A program made the position numbers and the translations under genes. The notes beneath the pieces are model-generated. The model was given only the letters and a program-made list of their open reading frames with translations. It was not told the DNA's origin and ran no database searches. Below, piece by piece: positions 9,028 to 17,745 of a stretch of 64,000 nucleotides of DNA (positions within the stretch are counted from its first letter, which is position 1; every line of letters begins with the position of its first letter). Where the stretch lies: the NCBI GenBank assembly GCA_046297455.1, contig JBKBIT010000008.1, positions 62,001 through 126,000 of the forward strand, given 5' to 3'. The DNA is from ZYF759 sp046297455 (GTDB lineage: Bacteria; Pseudomonadota; Alphaproteobacteria; Rhizobiales; Rhizobiaceae).

Positions 9028-9930
9028 ATGGCAATGATCTCTCCTATCCCGTCCTATCAGCTTTATGGAGAGAAAACGCCCGAGAGCGCAGAGTTCTGGC
9101 TGCATAGCGAGACGGTGCCCGAGCGAACCCGGCTGCACAATTGGGAGATTGCGCCGCATCGTCACGACGCCTTTTTCCAGCTCTTCTGGCTCAATGCAGG
9201 CCGCGGCGAAGTCATTGGCGGTTCGTCTGCGGCCAGCTTTCAGGCCCCTTGCGTCCTGTTCATTCCTCCGGGGGCCGTTCACGGGTTCACCTATTCGCGC
9301 GATGTTGACGGGCTGGTGCTTACCGCGATCGCGGACAGGCTGAACTCGATTGCCGCCGGCGACCGCCAGATCAGTGCCTTTGGCAAGCAGATCGGCATCG
9401 TCAACGCAGCCGAACAGGATGGCGATGCCGGCTTTGCCGTCCAGTGCATCCGACGCATCCATGAAGAATTGGCCGGCCAGGCCCCCGGCCGAACCATCCT
9501 GCTGGAAGCGCTCATGACGGCAGCGATCGTTTCGCTAGCGCGGGCACATGGCGGCAGGTCCAGCGGCGTTGACATTGCCGACGAACGGGACCGGTTGCGC
9601 ATGGAGGAATTGCATGGCCTGATCGGCGCCCATTTTCGGGAGCATCGGCCATCCAGCTTCTACGGGGACAGGCTGGGTCTTTCGACAGCACATCTCAACC
9701 GGGTTTGTCGCAAGGCTACGGGTTCGAGCCTGCAGCAACTCATTGCCCAGAGGCTGGTCGATGCCGCGCGGCGCGATCTCGTCTTCACGCCCATGCCCGT
9801 GCAGAAGATTGCCGATGCGCTGGGCTTCGCCGATCCGGCTTACTTCAACCGTTTCTTCCGACGTCAGACCGGCATGACCCCTGGCATGTTCCGCGAACGC
9901 GAACGGCAGCGTCTCGACGGGCATCGTTGA
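9028..9930 (+). CDS. pobR: AraC-family transcriptional regulator, PobR-like
   Basis: A 300-residue protein with an N-terminal cupin sensor (PHRHDAFFQLFWLN, PPGAVHGFTY) and a C-terminal double helix-turn-helix AraC domain at about residues 195-295 (FGDPAYFNRFFRR-like second helix, MTPGMFRER end). It is divergent from pobA, the arrangement of the AraC-type PobR that activates 4-hydroxybenzoate hydroxylase in rhizobia and Agrobacterium. The effector is probably 4-hydroxybenzoate. No LysR-type pcaQ is present, so this protein may also control the pca genes. Confidence 0.85.
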   Translation: MAMISPIPSYQLYGEKTPESAEFWLHSETVPERTRLHNWEIAPHRHDAFFQLFWLNAGRGEVIGGSSAASFQAPCVLFIPPGAVHGFTYSRDVDGLVLTAIADRLNSIAAGDRQISAFGKQIGIVNAAEQDGDAGFAVQCIRRIHEELAGQAPGRTILLEALMTAAIVSLARAHGGRSSGVDIADERDRLRMEELHGLIGAHFREHRPSSFYGDRLGLSTAHLNRVCRKATGSSLQQLIAQRLVDAARRDLVFTPMPVQKIADALGFADPAYFNRFFRRQTGMTPGMFRERERQRLDGHR

Positions 9931-10002
9931 TGGCCGCAGATCCTTGACCAGGCGGCACGGACGAAACCGTCAATCATTCCGAAAGGAGATGGCTCCATAC
10001 TG

Positions 10003-10917
10003 ATGAGAGGCGATGTGGAGACTCGGGAGATGGCGCAGCCACTGGTACTCGCGACGGTTGCCACCCTGATCGTTATCGGAATCACGCAGACCCTGTCCTA
10101 TGTCGTTTGGGGTGGGATGGAGGGCGGCTACGACATCTGGATTGTCATCATGGGCGTCGTGATCCCGGCGTGCACCTGCTTTCCGATCACGCTCATCCTC
10201 TTGCGCCAGAGACGGCAACTGCATGAGACGATACTGAGGCTGGAAGAAACCCAAAGACAGCTTCACGAAACCGCCTCGCGCGACATGATGACGGGACTGT
10301 TGCACCGCCAAGCCTTCAAGCATGCGGTCAGGGAAGACAGTACCGGTGTCATGCTGATGCTTGACGTCGATCATTTCAAGTCGATCAACGACACCTATGG
10401 CCACCTGGCCGGCGATCGGGCCCTGGTGCTGATCGCCAGTTCGCTGCATGTCGGGACGCGGGAGACGGATGTCGTTGCTCGCTTCGGCGGCGAGGAATTC
10501 TGCATCTTCCTGCCGGGAACGGACGAAGCGCTGGGCCTGATGATTGCGGAACGGGTGCGGGCCCGTGTCGAAGCCCTGCGTTTCTCGGTCGAGGGTGCAC
10601 CCTGTCCCCTCACCATCAGCATAGGAATGGCCTTCAAGACCGCCAACAACCCGATCGATGCGGCCTTGAACGCAGCCGACGGCGCACTCTACGCAGCCAA
10701 GCGAGCGGGTCGAAACAGGGTTGTCAGTGCAGGCGCGCGACGTCAGGTCCGGCGGCGCAAAGGCACCGTTGAGCCAGCGCCGAACGCTTCGGGCACACTT
10801 CCAAAAGGAAAGGGGCGGTCGCCCGCCCCTTTCAAGCTCAATTCGAAAGACGACGCTCGCGTCAGTCGAGCTGGTCCGTCACCACAGTCGAAAAAGCGCC
10901 TTCCGGCTCACGCGTGA
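10003..10917 (+). CDS. Membrane-anchored GGDEF diguanylate cyclase
   Basis: A 304-residue protein with two TM helices (about 11-36 and 45-68), a short coiled linker and a GGDEF domain. The GGEEF active site is at residues 162-166 (RFGGEEFCIF), and DVDHFKSINDTYGH precedes it. It should make c-di-GMP from two GTP. No clear RxxD inhibitory site is seen upstream of the active site. After about residue 240 the frame continues as a basic low-complexity tail that crosses a terminator hairpin and overlaps the convergent gene by 56 bp. The AAAGGAG upstream of the ATG is unusually far away (about 15 bases), so the start is less certain. Confidence 0.88.
   Translation: MRGDVETREMAQPLVLATVATLIVIGITQTLSYVVWGGMEGGYDIWIVIMGVVIPACTCFPITLILLRQRRQLHETILRLEETQRQLHETASRDMMTGLLHRQAFKHAVREDSTGVMLMLDVDHFKSINDTYGHLAGDRALVLIASSLHVGTRETDVVARFGGEEFCIFLPGTDEALGLMIAERVRARVEALRFSVEGAPCPLTISIGMAFKTANNPIDAALNAADGALYAAKRAGRNRVVSAGARRQVRRRKGTVEPAPNASGTLPKGKGRSPAPFKLNSKDDARVSRAGPSPQSKKRLPAHA
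10808..10833. terminator. Terminator hairpin at the diguanylate cyclase / ABC operon junction
   Basis: A perfect 11-bp stem (GAAAGGGGCGG with its complement) closes a TCGC loop. On the minus strand it follows the pyrimidine ABC operon's last stop (10862). On the plus strand it lies inside the tail of the GGDEF frame, 84 bp before that frame's stop. Confidence 0.65.
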
Positions 10918-11851
10918 TCGCCGGATTATCGGGCGAAACCGCCGAAAGCAGGGTCTGCACCGTCTGCTCATAAGCGTCCGGATCGAGCGCCGCGCTGTCG
11001 CCGACGAGCCCGGCCGCAACATTGACCTGGTAGATTTGGCTTTCCAGCGTCAGCGCACCTGACATGTCGTTCTCAAGCACGATCTCGGCGGCTTCCTCCG
11101 GATTGGCCTTGGCGTACTCCCAACCGCGCATGGAGGCACGCACGAACCGCACCATCTGGTCGACGAACTCGGGATCTTCAAGCCGCTCCTCAAGCACGTA
11201 GAGCCCGTCCTCGAGCATGCCGACGCCTTCCTCGGTGAAGTCGAACAGGGTCAGGCTGTCTTCGGGAATGCCGGCGTCGAGCACCTGCTTGTACTCGTTG
11301 TAGCGCATGACCGAAATGCAGTCGGCCTGGCCCTGAAGCAGCGGATCGGCGCTGAACGCCTGGCGCAGCACTTCCACGCCGTCCTCGCCGCCATCAGTCG
11401 GCAGGCCGAGCTTGGCCATCCAGGCATAGAAGGGGTACTCGTTGCCGAAGAACCAGACGCCCAGCGTCTTGCCGGGGAAGTCGTCGGTCGAGGTGACGCC
11501 GCTCTCTTCCGAGCAGACCATCTGCAACGCAGTCTGGGCGAAGGGCTGGGCGATGTTGACCAGCGGCACGCCACGCTCGCGCGCGGCCAGGCCAGCGGCC
11601 ATCCAGGTGGTGATGACATCGGCGCCGCCACCGGCGATGACCTGCTCGGGCGCGATGTCCGGCCCGCCCGGGTTGATCGTGACGTCGAGGCCCTCTTCCT
11701 CATAGTAGCCGAGATCCTTGGCGACGAGATATCCGGCGAACTGCCCCTGGTTGACCCATTTCAGCTGGAAGGTGATCTGATCCTGCGCCATTGCCGGCAA
11801 GGCGGCCATGGCCACAGAGGCAGCAAACAGACCCGCAACAATTCTCTTCAT
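10862..11851 (-). CDS. ABC transporter substrate-binding protein, NMT1/ThiY-like (probable pyrimidine uptake)
   Basis: A 329-residue protein with an N-terminal signal peptide (residues 1-22, cut after AMA) and the NMT1/ThiY fold seen in binding proteins for pyrimidines and thiamine precursors (FQLKWVNQGQFAGYLVAKDLGYYEEEGLDV-like start). It is the last gene of the pyrimidine catabolic operon, after two permeases and an ATPase. It probably delivers uracil, thymine or a dihydropyrimidine/hydantoin to that system. The ligand is inferred from context; a thiamine-precursor ligand is the alternative. It has an AAGGGGAA ribosome site. Confidence 0.85.
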   Translation of the reverse strand: MKRIVAGLFAASVAMAALPAMAQDQITFQLKWVNQGQFAGYLVAKDLGYYEEEGLDVTINPGGPDIAPEQVIAGGGADVITTWMAAGLAARERGVPLVNIAQPFAQTALQMVCSEESGVTSTDDFPGKTLGVWFFGNEYPFYAWMAKLGLPTDGGEDGVEVLRQAFSADPLLQGQADCISVMRYNEYKQVLDAGIPEDSLTLFDFTEEGVGMLEDGLYVLEERLEDPEFVDQMVRFVRASMRGWEYAKANPEEAAEIVLENDMSGALTLESQIYQVNVAAGLVGDSAALDPDAYEQTVQTLLSAVSPDNPAITREPEGAFSTVVTDQLD

Positions 11852-11875
11852 TCTTATTCCCCTTTTCTTGTTGAA

Positions 11876-12745
11876 CTATCTCGCCTTTCCACCACGGATC
11901 GACGGATGCCAGAAGGTCACGGCACGCTCCGTAAGCGCGATGAGACCATAAAATGTCGAGCCCGCCAATGCTGCAACGGCGATGCTCGCCCAGACCATGT
12001 CGACATTGAGCCGACCGATGGCCGAAGAGATGCGGAAGCCCATGCCCACCACCGGCGTACCGAAAAATTCGGCGACGATGGCCCCGATGAGCGCGAGCGT
12101 CGAATTGATCTTCAGCGCGTTGAAGATGAAGGGCCACGCCGCCGGCAGGCGCAGCTTCATGAGCGTGTGCCAGTAGCTCGCGGCATAAGTCCGCATCAGA
12201 TCCTGTTCCATACGCGTCGATGCGTTGAGGCCAGCCACCGCGTTGACCAGCATCGGGAAGAACGTCATCACCACGACCACGGCCGCCTTGGACTGCCAGT
12301 CGAAGCCGAACCACATGACCATGATCGGCGCGATGCCGACAAGCGGCAGTGCGGAGACGAAATTGCCGATGGGCAGAAGGCCGCGCTTCAGGAAGGGCGA
12401 GCGGTCGATGGCGATGGCAACCAGCAGCCCCGCCGTGCAGCCCATGACGTAGCCCGGAATGACGGATTTGATGAAAGTCTGGTGAAAGTCGGCCCACAAA
12501 GTGCCGGTCGAAGCCAGGATGCGCTCCCAGATGACGCTGGGTGGCGGCAGCAGAACCTGCGGAACGTTGAAGCCCCTTGTCATCCCTTCCCACAGCACGA
12601 GAAGCGAGGCGCCGAAGAGGATCGGGATAACCAGATCGATGGCCCGCGCGGCCAGGCCCGTCGCCTTCACGCGCACCAGCCATTCGTTGACCGCCCACGC
12701 CGCCAGCCAGAACGCTATCGCCCCCACGATCATCGTGGTGTTCAT
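11876..12745 (-). CDS. ABC transporter permease, second subunit of the pyrimidine-type importer
   Basis: A 289-residue BPD_transp_1 membrane protein starting MNTTMIVGAIAF at 12745; its ATG overlaps the preceding permease stop by 4 bp. About six TM helices are visible. The permease coupling loop runs EQDLMRTYAASYWHTLMKLRLPAA. With the upstream permease it should form a heterodimeric channel. Confidence 0.88.
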   Translation of the reverse strand: MNTTMIVGAIAFWLAAWAVNEWLVRVKATGLAARAIDLVIPILFGASLLVLWEGMTRGFNVPQVLLPPPSVIWERILASTGTLWADFHQTFIKSVIPGYVMGCTAGLLVAIAIDRSPFLKRGLLPIGNFVSALPLVGIAPIMVMWFGFDWQSKAAVVVVMTFFPMLVNAVAGLNASTRMEQDLMRTYAASYWHTLMKLRLPAAWPFIFNALKINSTLALIGAIVAEFFGTPVVGMGFRISSAIGRLNVDMVWASIAVAALAGSTFYGLIALTERAVTFWHPSIRGGKAR

Positions 12746-13686
12746 GGCTGCCCTCCCATGCGGGAAAGAACGATGCGCTGGACCACGCCGACAAGAATGA
12801 TCAGCGTGGCAGACAGGGCGGCCGCCATCAGCAGTGCCGACCAGATCTGCACCGTCTGGCCGTAATAGGATCCCGCCAGGAGGCGCGCGCCAAGGCCGCC
12901 CGCCGCACCGGTCGGCAATTCGCCGACGATGGCGCCCACGAGACTGGCCGCCACGCCGACCTTCATCGAAGTGAAGAGATAGGGCAGAGACGAGGGAAAG
13001 CGCAGCTTCCAGAACGCCTGCCAGCGACTGGCGCTGTAGGTGCGCAGCAGGTCGAGCTGCAGAAAATCCGGGCTGCGCAGCCCCTTCACCATGCCCACCA
13101 CGACCGGGAAGAAGGACAGATAGGTCGAGATCAGCGATTTCGGCACCAGTCCGGTCATGCCGATCGATGCCAGCACCACCACGATCATCGGGGCGATGGC
13201 CAGGATAGGCACGGTCTGAGACGCAATGATCCAAGGCATCAGCGAGCGGTCGGTCGCGCGGTTGTGCACGATGAGTACGGCAAGGGCCATGCCCAGCAAG
13301 GTTCCCATCAGGAAGCCCAAAAGGGTGGCCGAAAGCGTAATCCAGGCATGATAGATGAGGCTGCGCCGCGAGGTGATGCTCTGGCCTACGGTGGTGTTCC
13401 ACAACTCGATGGCAACCTGGTGCGGCGCCGGCAAGACCGGTCGATCCTGCGACATGGTGCCGACGATGAATTTCCAGACGGTGTATTCGGCGCCGGCGCG
13501 GTCAAAGACCTGAAACTGCCAGCGCGCGTTCAGATAGATGGTGAAGGCGTACCAGATCACGAGGATGGCGGCGAGCACGATCAGGATCGGCACGGTGCTG
13601 CCCTGGGTCAGCCGCCCCCACAGGCCCGGACCTACGGTGCGCCCGACGGCCGATCCCGGTGCTGCGATGGACGTGGTCGAGCTCAT
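12742..13686 (-). CDS. ABC transporter permease, first subunit of the pyrimidine-type importer
   Basis: A 314-residue integral membrane protein of the BPD_transp_1 family. It has one TM helix near residues 33-52, a roughly 50-residue non-membrane insert, then the permease core with coupling helix LDLLRTYSASRWQAFWKLRFPSS. It lies between the ATPase (18-bp gap) and the second permease (4-bp overlap). The system therefore has one ATPase, two different permeases and one binding protein. Confidence 0.88.
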   Translation of the reverse strand: MSSTTSIAAPGSAVGRTVGPGLWGRLTQGSTVPILIVLAAILVIWYAFTIYLNARWQFQVFDRAGAEYTVWKFIVGTMSQDRPVLPAPHQVAIELWNTTVGQSITSRRSLIYHAWITLSATLLGFLMGTLLGMALAVLIVHNRATDRSLMPWIIASQTVPILAIAPMIVVVLASIGMTGLVPKSLISTYLSFFPVVVGMVKGLRSPDFLQLDLLRTYSASRWQAFWKLRFPSSLPYLFTSMKVGVAASLVGAIVGELPTGAAGGLGARLLAGSYYGQTVQIWSALLMAAALSATLIILVGVVQRIVLSRMGGQP

Positions 13687-13704
13687 CTTGCGGCCGGCCC
13701 TCGC

Positions 13705-14532
13705 CTATTCGTCATAGCTGTGACCGGCCCGCAAGCCCTCGCGCACGCGCGCGGCAATGGCCAGGAATTCAGGCGTTTCGCGGATGTCCAGCGGCCGTTC
13801 CTTCGGCAGCGTGGATTCGATCACATCGGTGACGCGTCCCGGACGCGGCGACATGACCACGATCTTGGTCGAGAGGTAAACCGCCTCGGGAATGGAGTGG
13901 GTGACGAAACAGATCGTCTTGTCGGTCCGCGCCCACAATTTGAGAAGCTGCTCGTTGAGATGGTCCCGCACGATCTCGTCAAGCGCACCGAAGGGTTCGT
14001 CCATCAACAGAAGATCGGCGTCGAAGGCCAGCGCCCTGGCGATGGAGGCGCGCTGCTGCATGCCACCGGAAAGCTGCCAGGGAAATTTCTTCTCGAAGCC
14101 GGTCAGGTTGACCAGTTCAAGCGTTCGCGCGATGCGCTCGCGCCGCTCGGCGGCCGAATAGCCCATGATCTCCAGCGGCAGCGCGACATTCTTCTCGATC
14201 GTCCGCCAGGGATAGAGCCCGGCAGCCTGGAAGACATAGCCGTATGAGCGCGCCTTGCGAGCGTCCTCCGGCGACATGCCGTTGACCCTGATCTCGCCTG
14301 CCGTCGGGGACTCAAGATCGGCGACCACGCGCAGGAAGGTTGTCTTGCCGCAGCCGGACGGTCCGATGAAGGAAACGAATTCGCCCTTGCCGATCGTCAG
14401 ATTGACGTTGCTCAACGCCTGTACCGGCCCGTCCGCCGTCTGGAATGTCAGGTCGAGGCCGCGCGCCTCGACAACAGCCGCCGTGGGGGCGACGGATGCA
14501 CTTTCAGCGGTTGGGGCGTCGGTCACGGACAT
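13705..14532 (-). CDS. ABC transporter ATP-binding protein of the pyrimidine-type importer
   Basis: A 275-residue nitrate/taurine/ThiZ-type ATPase. Walker A GPSGCGKTT starts near residue 57, the signature is LSGGMQQR and Walker B is LLLMDEPFGALD. The start is MSVTDAPTAE at 14532, inside the end of the preceding small gene (10-bp overlap), so translation is probably coupled. It powers the two permeases downstream. Confidence 0.92.
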   Translation of the reverse strand: MSVTDAPTAESASVAPTAAVVEARGLDLTFQTADGPVQALSNVNLTIGKGEFVSFIGPSGCGKTTFLRVVADLESPTAGEIRVNGMSPEDARKARSYGYVFQAAGLYPWRTIEKNVALPLEIMGYSAAERRERIARTLELVNLTGFEKKFPWQLSGGMQQRASIARALAFDADLLLMDEPFGALDEIVRDHLNEQLLKLWARTDKTICFVTHSIPEAVYLSTKIVVMSPRPGRVTDVIESTLPKERPLDIRETPEFLAIAARVREGLRAGHSYDE

Positions 14533-14906
14533 GGTGCCACCTCGTGCCACAACTCGCCATTATCGAAGTATACCTGCAGCGTCTCGCTCTCCGATTGGGG
14601 GACTATCGTGAACATGCGGATGTCATATAGGCCTTCGCTCTGACACAGCGCCGTGGCGACCGCTGCGCCGCTGCGCGAGGGTGAGAGTTGCACGAACTCG
14701 CAAGCGCCGGCATAGGCTTCCAGCCCATCGGCGCGCAGAACGAACAGCCCGTCCCCGCTGACGATCTGGCCCGCCTCGTGGGCGCAGCCATCCTCGTTGC
14801 CATAAGGTCCGGCAACGGCAAGGGTCGGGCTGGCGTTTACGGAGGGCACCGCGACCATGATCGCGGCTCCGGCCAGCAGAGCGAAGAACGAGAGCCCTCG
14901 CATCAT
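14523..14906 (-). CDS. Small secreted four-cysteine protein of unknown function in the pyrimidine operon
   Basis: A 127-residue protein not recognised as any named family. A signal peptide spans residues 1-25 (hydrophobic core, cleavage near VNA-SP). The mature part has four cysteines (41, 69, 88, 126), enough for two disulfides, and an acidic mix with no membrane segment. Its ATG overlaps the dihydropyrimidinase stop by 4 bp, and its stop overlaps the ATPase start by 10 bp, so it is embedded in the operon and almost certainly translated. Location suggests a periplasmic accessory of pyrimidine uptake or catabolism, by inference only. Confidence 0.75.
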   Translation of the reverse strand: MMRGLSFFALLAGAAIMVAVPSVNASPTLAVAGPYGNEDGCAHEAGQIVSGDGLFVLRADGLEAYAGACEFVQLSPSRSGAAVATALCQSEGLYDIRMFTIVPQSESETLQVYFDNGELWHEVAPCP

Positions 14907-16354
14907 ACCCCGCTTGCCGGAATGCCGGTGCGCTCGACCTTGCGCGGCGCAACAACCTCCTTCCAGGTCGACATTGCCTGGTTGACGGCCCCCTTGGCCT
15001 CGCGCGGCACGAACTGACCGTGCCCGGGCTTGGCCTTCACCTCGCCGTTGTCGACGGCGATTTCGCCGCGTGTCAGGACGTATCGCGGCAGGCCCTTCAC
15101 TTCGATGCCTTCGAAGACATTGTAGTCGATCGCAGATTGCTGGTTCTTTGCCGTGATCGTCTTCGACTTCTCGGGATCCCAGACGATGAGGTCGGCGTCG
15201 GCTCCCTCGATGATCGCACCCTTCTTGGGATACATCCCGAAGATCTTCGCCACATTGGTGGAGGTCACGGCCACGAATTCATTGGGCGTCAGGCGGCCGG
15301 TGACGACGCCGTAGGTCCAGAGCACGGGCAACCTGTCCTCAAGCCCACCCGTTCCGTTGGGGATCTTGGTGAAGTCGCCGACGCCGTACCGCTTCTGCTC
15401 GGTCGTGAAGGCACAGTGATCGGTCGCCACCACCTGCAGCGAGCCTGCAGCCAGGCCGGCCCAGAGTGAATCCTGATGGACCTTGTTGCGGAACGGCGGG
15501 CTCATCACCCGACGCGCCGAATGATCCCAGTCCTTGTCGAAATACTCGCTTTCATCGAGAACCAGGTGCTGCACCAGCGGCTCGCCATATACACGCATGC
15601 CATTCTGACGTGCGCGACGGATCGCTTCATGGCTCTGTTCGCAGGAGGTATGGACGACATAAAGCGGGACGCCCGCCATGTCGGCGATCATGATGGCACG
15701 GTTTGTGGCTTCGCCCTCGACCTCGGGGGGACGCGAATAGGCGTGAGCCTCCGGTCCGTTATTGCCTTCCGCCAGGAGCTTCTGTTGAAGCTGGGCAACG
15801 ACATCGCCGTTCTCGGCATGCACCATCGGCAGTCCGCCAACTTCCGCGACGCGCTGGAAAGACGAGTACATCTCGTCGTCGTCGACCATCAGCGCGCCCT
15901 TGTAGGCCATGAAGTGCTTGAACGAGGTGATCCCCTTCTCGACAACCAGCGGGATCTCGTCGAAAACCTTCTGGCCCCACCAGGTGATCGCCATGTGAAA
16001 GGCATAGTCGCAGCAGGCCCTGGTCGACTTGTTGTCCCACATCTGGATGGCTTCCAGCAGCGACTGATCCGGCGAAGGCAGACAGAAATCGATGACCGTG
16101 GTCGTCCCGCCCGACAGCGCAGCCCTGGTTCCGCTCTCGAAGTCGTCCGCCGAATAGGTGCCCATGAAGGGCATCTCGAGATGGGTATGCGGGTCGATTC
16201 CGCCCGGCATGACGTAGCAGCCCGTCGCATCGATCGTTTCATCACCCGAAAGGTTCGATCCGATCGCGACGATCTTGCCGCCTTCGATCTTCACGTCAGC
16301 CTTCCAACTGCGGTCGGCTGTGACGATGGTTCCGTTCTTGATGACTTTCGACAT
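14903..16354 (-). CDS. hydA: Dihydropyrimidinase (D-hydantoinase)
   Basis: A 483-residue cyclic amidohydrolase starting MSKVIKNGTI at 16354 (GGGGAA ribosome site; a start five codons earlier is possible). Binuclear zinc ligands are visible: HTH at residues 56-58, the carboxylated lysine in MAYKG (Lys152), His179 in MVHAENG, a later His in VVHTSC, and Asp in ATDHCAF. It opens 5,6-dihydrouracil or dihydrothymine to N-carbamoyl-beta-alanine or its methyl analogue. It sits between the carbamoyl amidohydrolase and the small secreted protein. Confidence 0.94.
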   Translation of the reverse strand: MSKVIKNGTIVTADRSWKADVKIEGGKIVAIGSNLSGDETIDATGCYVMPGGIDPHTHLEMPFMGTYSADDFESGTRAALSGGTTTVIDFCLPSPDQSLLEAIQMWDNKSTRACCDYAFHMAITWWGQKVFDEIPLVVEKGITSFKHFMAYKGALMVDDDEMYSSFQRVAEVGGLPMVHAENGDVVAQLQQKLLAEGNNGPEAHAYSRPPEVEGEATNRAIMIADMAGVPLYVVHTSCEQSHEAIRRARQNGMRVYGEPLVQHLVLDESEYFDKDWDHSARRVMSPPFRNKVHQDSLWAGLAAGSLQVVATDHCAFTTEQKRYGVGDFTKIPNGTGGLEDRLPVLWTYGVVTGRLTPNEFVAVTSTNVAKIFGMYPKKGAIIEGADADLIVWDPEKSKTITAKNQQSAIDYNVFEGIEVKGLPRYVLTRGEIAVDNGEVKAKPGHGQFVPREAKGAVNQAMSTWKEVVAPRKVERTGIPASGV

Positions 16355-16419
16355 TTCGTTCCCCGTCAATTATCGGCTGCTTGCGCGCATCCAGGCGCGG
16401 CAAGCGCAGCGTGCATTCC

Positions 16420-17670
16420 TTAGTCAACGATCTCCGCCGTCTCGACAACGGCATGGAAAAGAACGTCGGCGCCAGCCCGCGCCCAGTCCTTCGTGATCTC
16501 TTCGGCCTCGTTGTGAGAGAGGCCGTCGACGCATGGGCACATGATCATCGCCGTGGGTGCGACACGGTTGATCCAGCAGGCATCGTGGCCGGCACCCGAA
16601 ACGATGTCCATGTGCGAATAGCCGAGCCTCTCGGCCGCATCGCGGATGGATTTTACGCAGCCCTCATCAAAAGTCACGGGCGCAAAATGGCCGACATCCT
16701 CGACCTCGTGCCCAATATCGAGCGCCTCGGCAATGGTTGCGATGCCCTGCTCGACGCGTGCGCGCATCGTGTCCAGCACCTCCGCGTCGGGCGAACGAAT
16801 GTCGATCGTGAAGACGACCTGTCCCGGTATCGTGTTGCGCGAGTTGGGATGCACGTCGACATGACCGACGGCACCCACTGCGCCGGGTTGGTAGTCCATC
16901 GCCACCTCGTGGACGAGTTCCGTTACCCGCGCCATGCCAAGCCCGGCATTGCGACGCTTGTGCATCGGCGTCGAGCCGGTGTGGGCTTCCTTGCCGGTCA
17001 GCGTGACCTGCAGCCACCACAGCCCCTGGCCATGCGTCACTACACCGATATCGATGCCCTCGTCTTCAAGGATCGGGCCTTGCTCGATGTGGAGTTCGAA
17101 GAAGGCCTTCATCGGCCGGTTGCCGACCTCTTCCTCGCCCATCCAGCCGATGCGCTGCAATTCGTCCCCGTATTTCTTGCCCTTGGCGTCCACCCGCTCA
17201 TAGGCCCATTCCAGCTCATGGATACCCGCGAAGACACCGGAGGCCAGCATTGCAGGGGCAAAACGTGTCCCTTCCTCGTTGGTCCAGTTGGAAACCACAA
17301 TGGGATGCTTGGTCTTGATGCCGAGATCGTTCAGGGTGCGGATGACCTCCAGCCCGCCCAGGACACCAAGCACGCCGTCATATTTGCCGCCGGTCGGCTG
17401 GGTATCGAGGTGGCTGCCGATATAGACGGGCAATGCGTCGGGATCGGTTCCCTCGCGCCTGGCGAACATGGTGCCCATCTTGTCGACGGAGACAGTCATC
17501 CCCGCCGCCTCGCACCAGCGCTTGAACAGATGGCGGCCTTCGCCGTCTTCGTCGGTCAGAGCCTGGCGATTGTTGCCGCCGGCCACACCCGGACCGATCT
17601 TGGCCATTTCCATCAGGGAATCCCAAAGCCTGTCGGGATCGATGCGCAGGTTTTCACCCGGTGCTGCCAT
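16420..17670 (-). CDS. N-carbamoyl-beta-alanine amidohydrolase (M20-family, Zn-dependent)
   Basis: A 416-residue M20/AllC-HyuC hydrolase. Metal-binding stretches are GSHLDTQP (His about 87), GKYDGVLG (Asp about 98), NEEGTRF (Glu pair about 133) and a C-terminal GLSHNEAE histidine. It hydrolyses N-carbamoyl-beta-alanine to beta-alanine, CO2 and ammonia, the third step of reductive pyrimidine breakdown. The neighbouring dihydropyrimidinase favours this over allantoate amidohydrolase. A GAGGAG site precedes the ATG. Confidence 0.9.
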   Translation of the reverse strand: MAAPGENLRIDPDRLWDSLMEMAKIGPGVAGGNNRQALTDEDGEGRHLFKRWCEAAGMTVSVDKMGTMFARREGTDPDALPVYIGSHLDTQPTGGKYDGVLGVLGGLEVIRTLNDLGIKTKHPIVVSNWTNEEGTRFAPAMLASGVFAGIHELEWAYERVDAKGKKYGDELQRIGWMGEEEVGNRPMKAFFELHIEQGPILEDEGIDIGVVTHGQGLWWLQVTLTGKEAHTGSTPMHKRRNAGLGMARVTELVHEVAMDYQPGAVGAVGHVDVHPNSRNTIPGQVVFTIDIRSPDAEVLDTMRARVEQGIATIAEALDIGHEVEDVGHFAPVTFDEGCVKSIRDAAERLGYSHMDIVSGAGHDACWINRVAPTAMIMCPCVDGLSHNEAEEITKDWARAGADVLFHAVVETAEIVD

Positions 17671-17745
17671 AAGCCGGTGGCTCCTCTCATTGTCGATCGA
17701 CGAGCAGCGGTTCCCGACGCCGCTCGTCGTTCCTGGGCAGTTCTA

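Noticed and set aside
9990..10004. A four-codon leader peptide frame ending in TGATG at the diguanylate cyclase start
   Set aside because: Its ATG directly abuts the AAAGGAG site, too close for normal initiation; probably chance.
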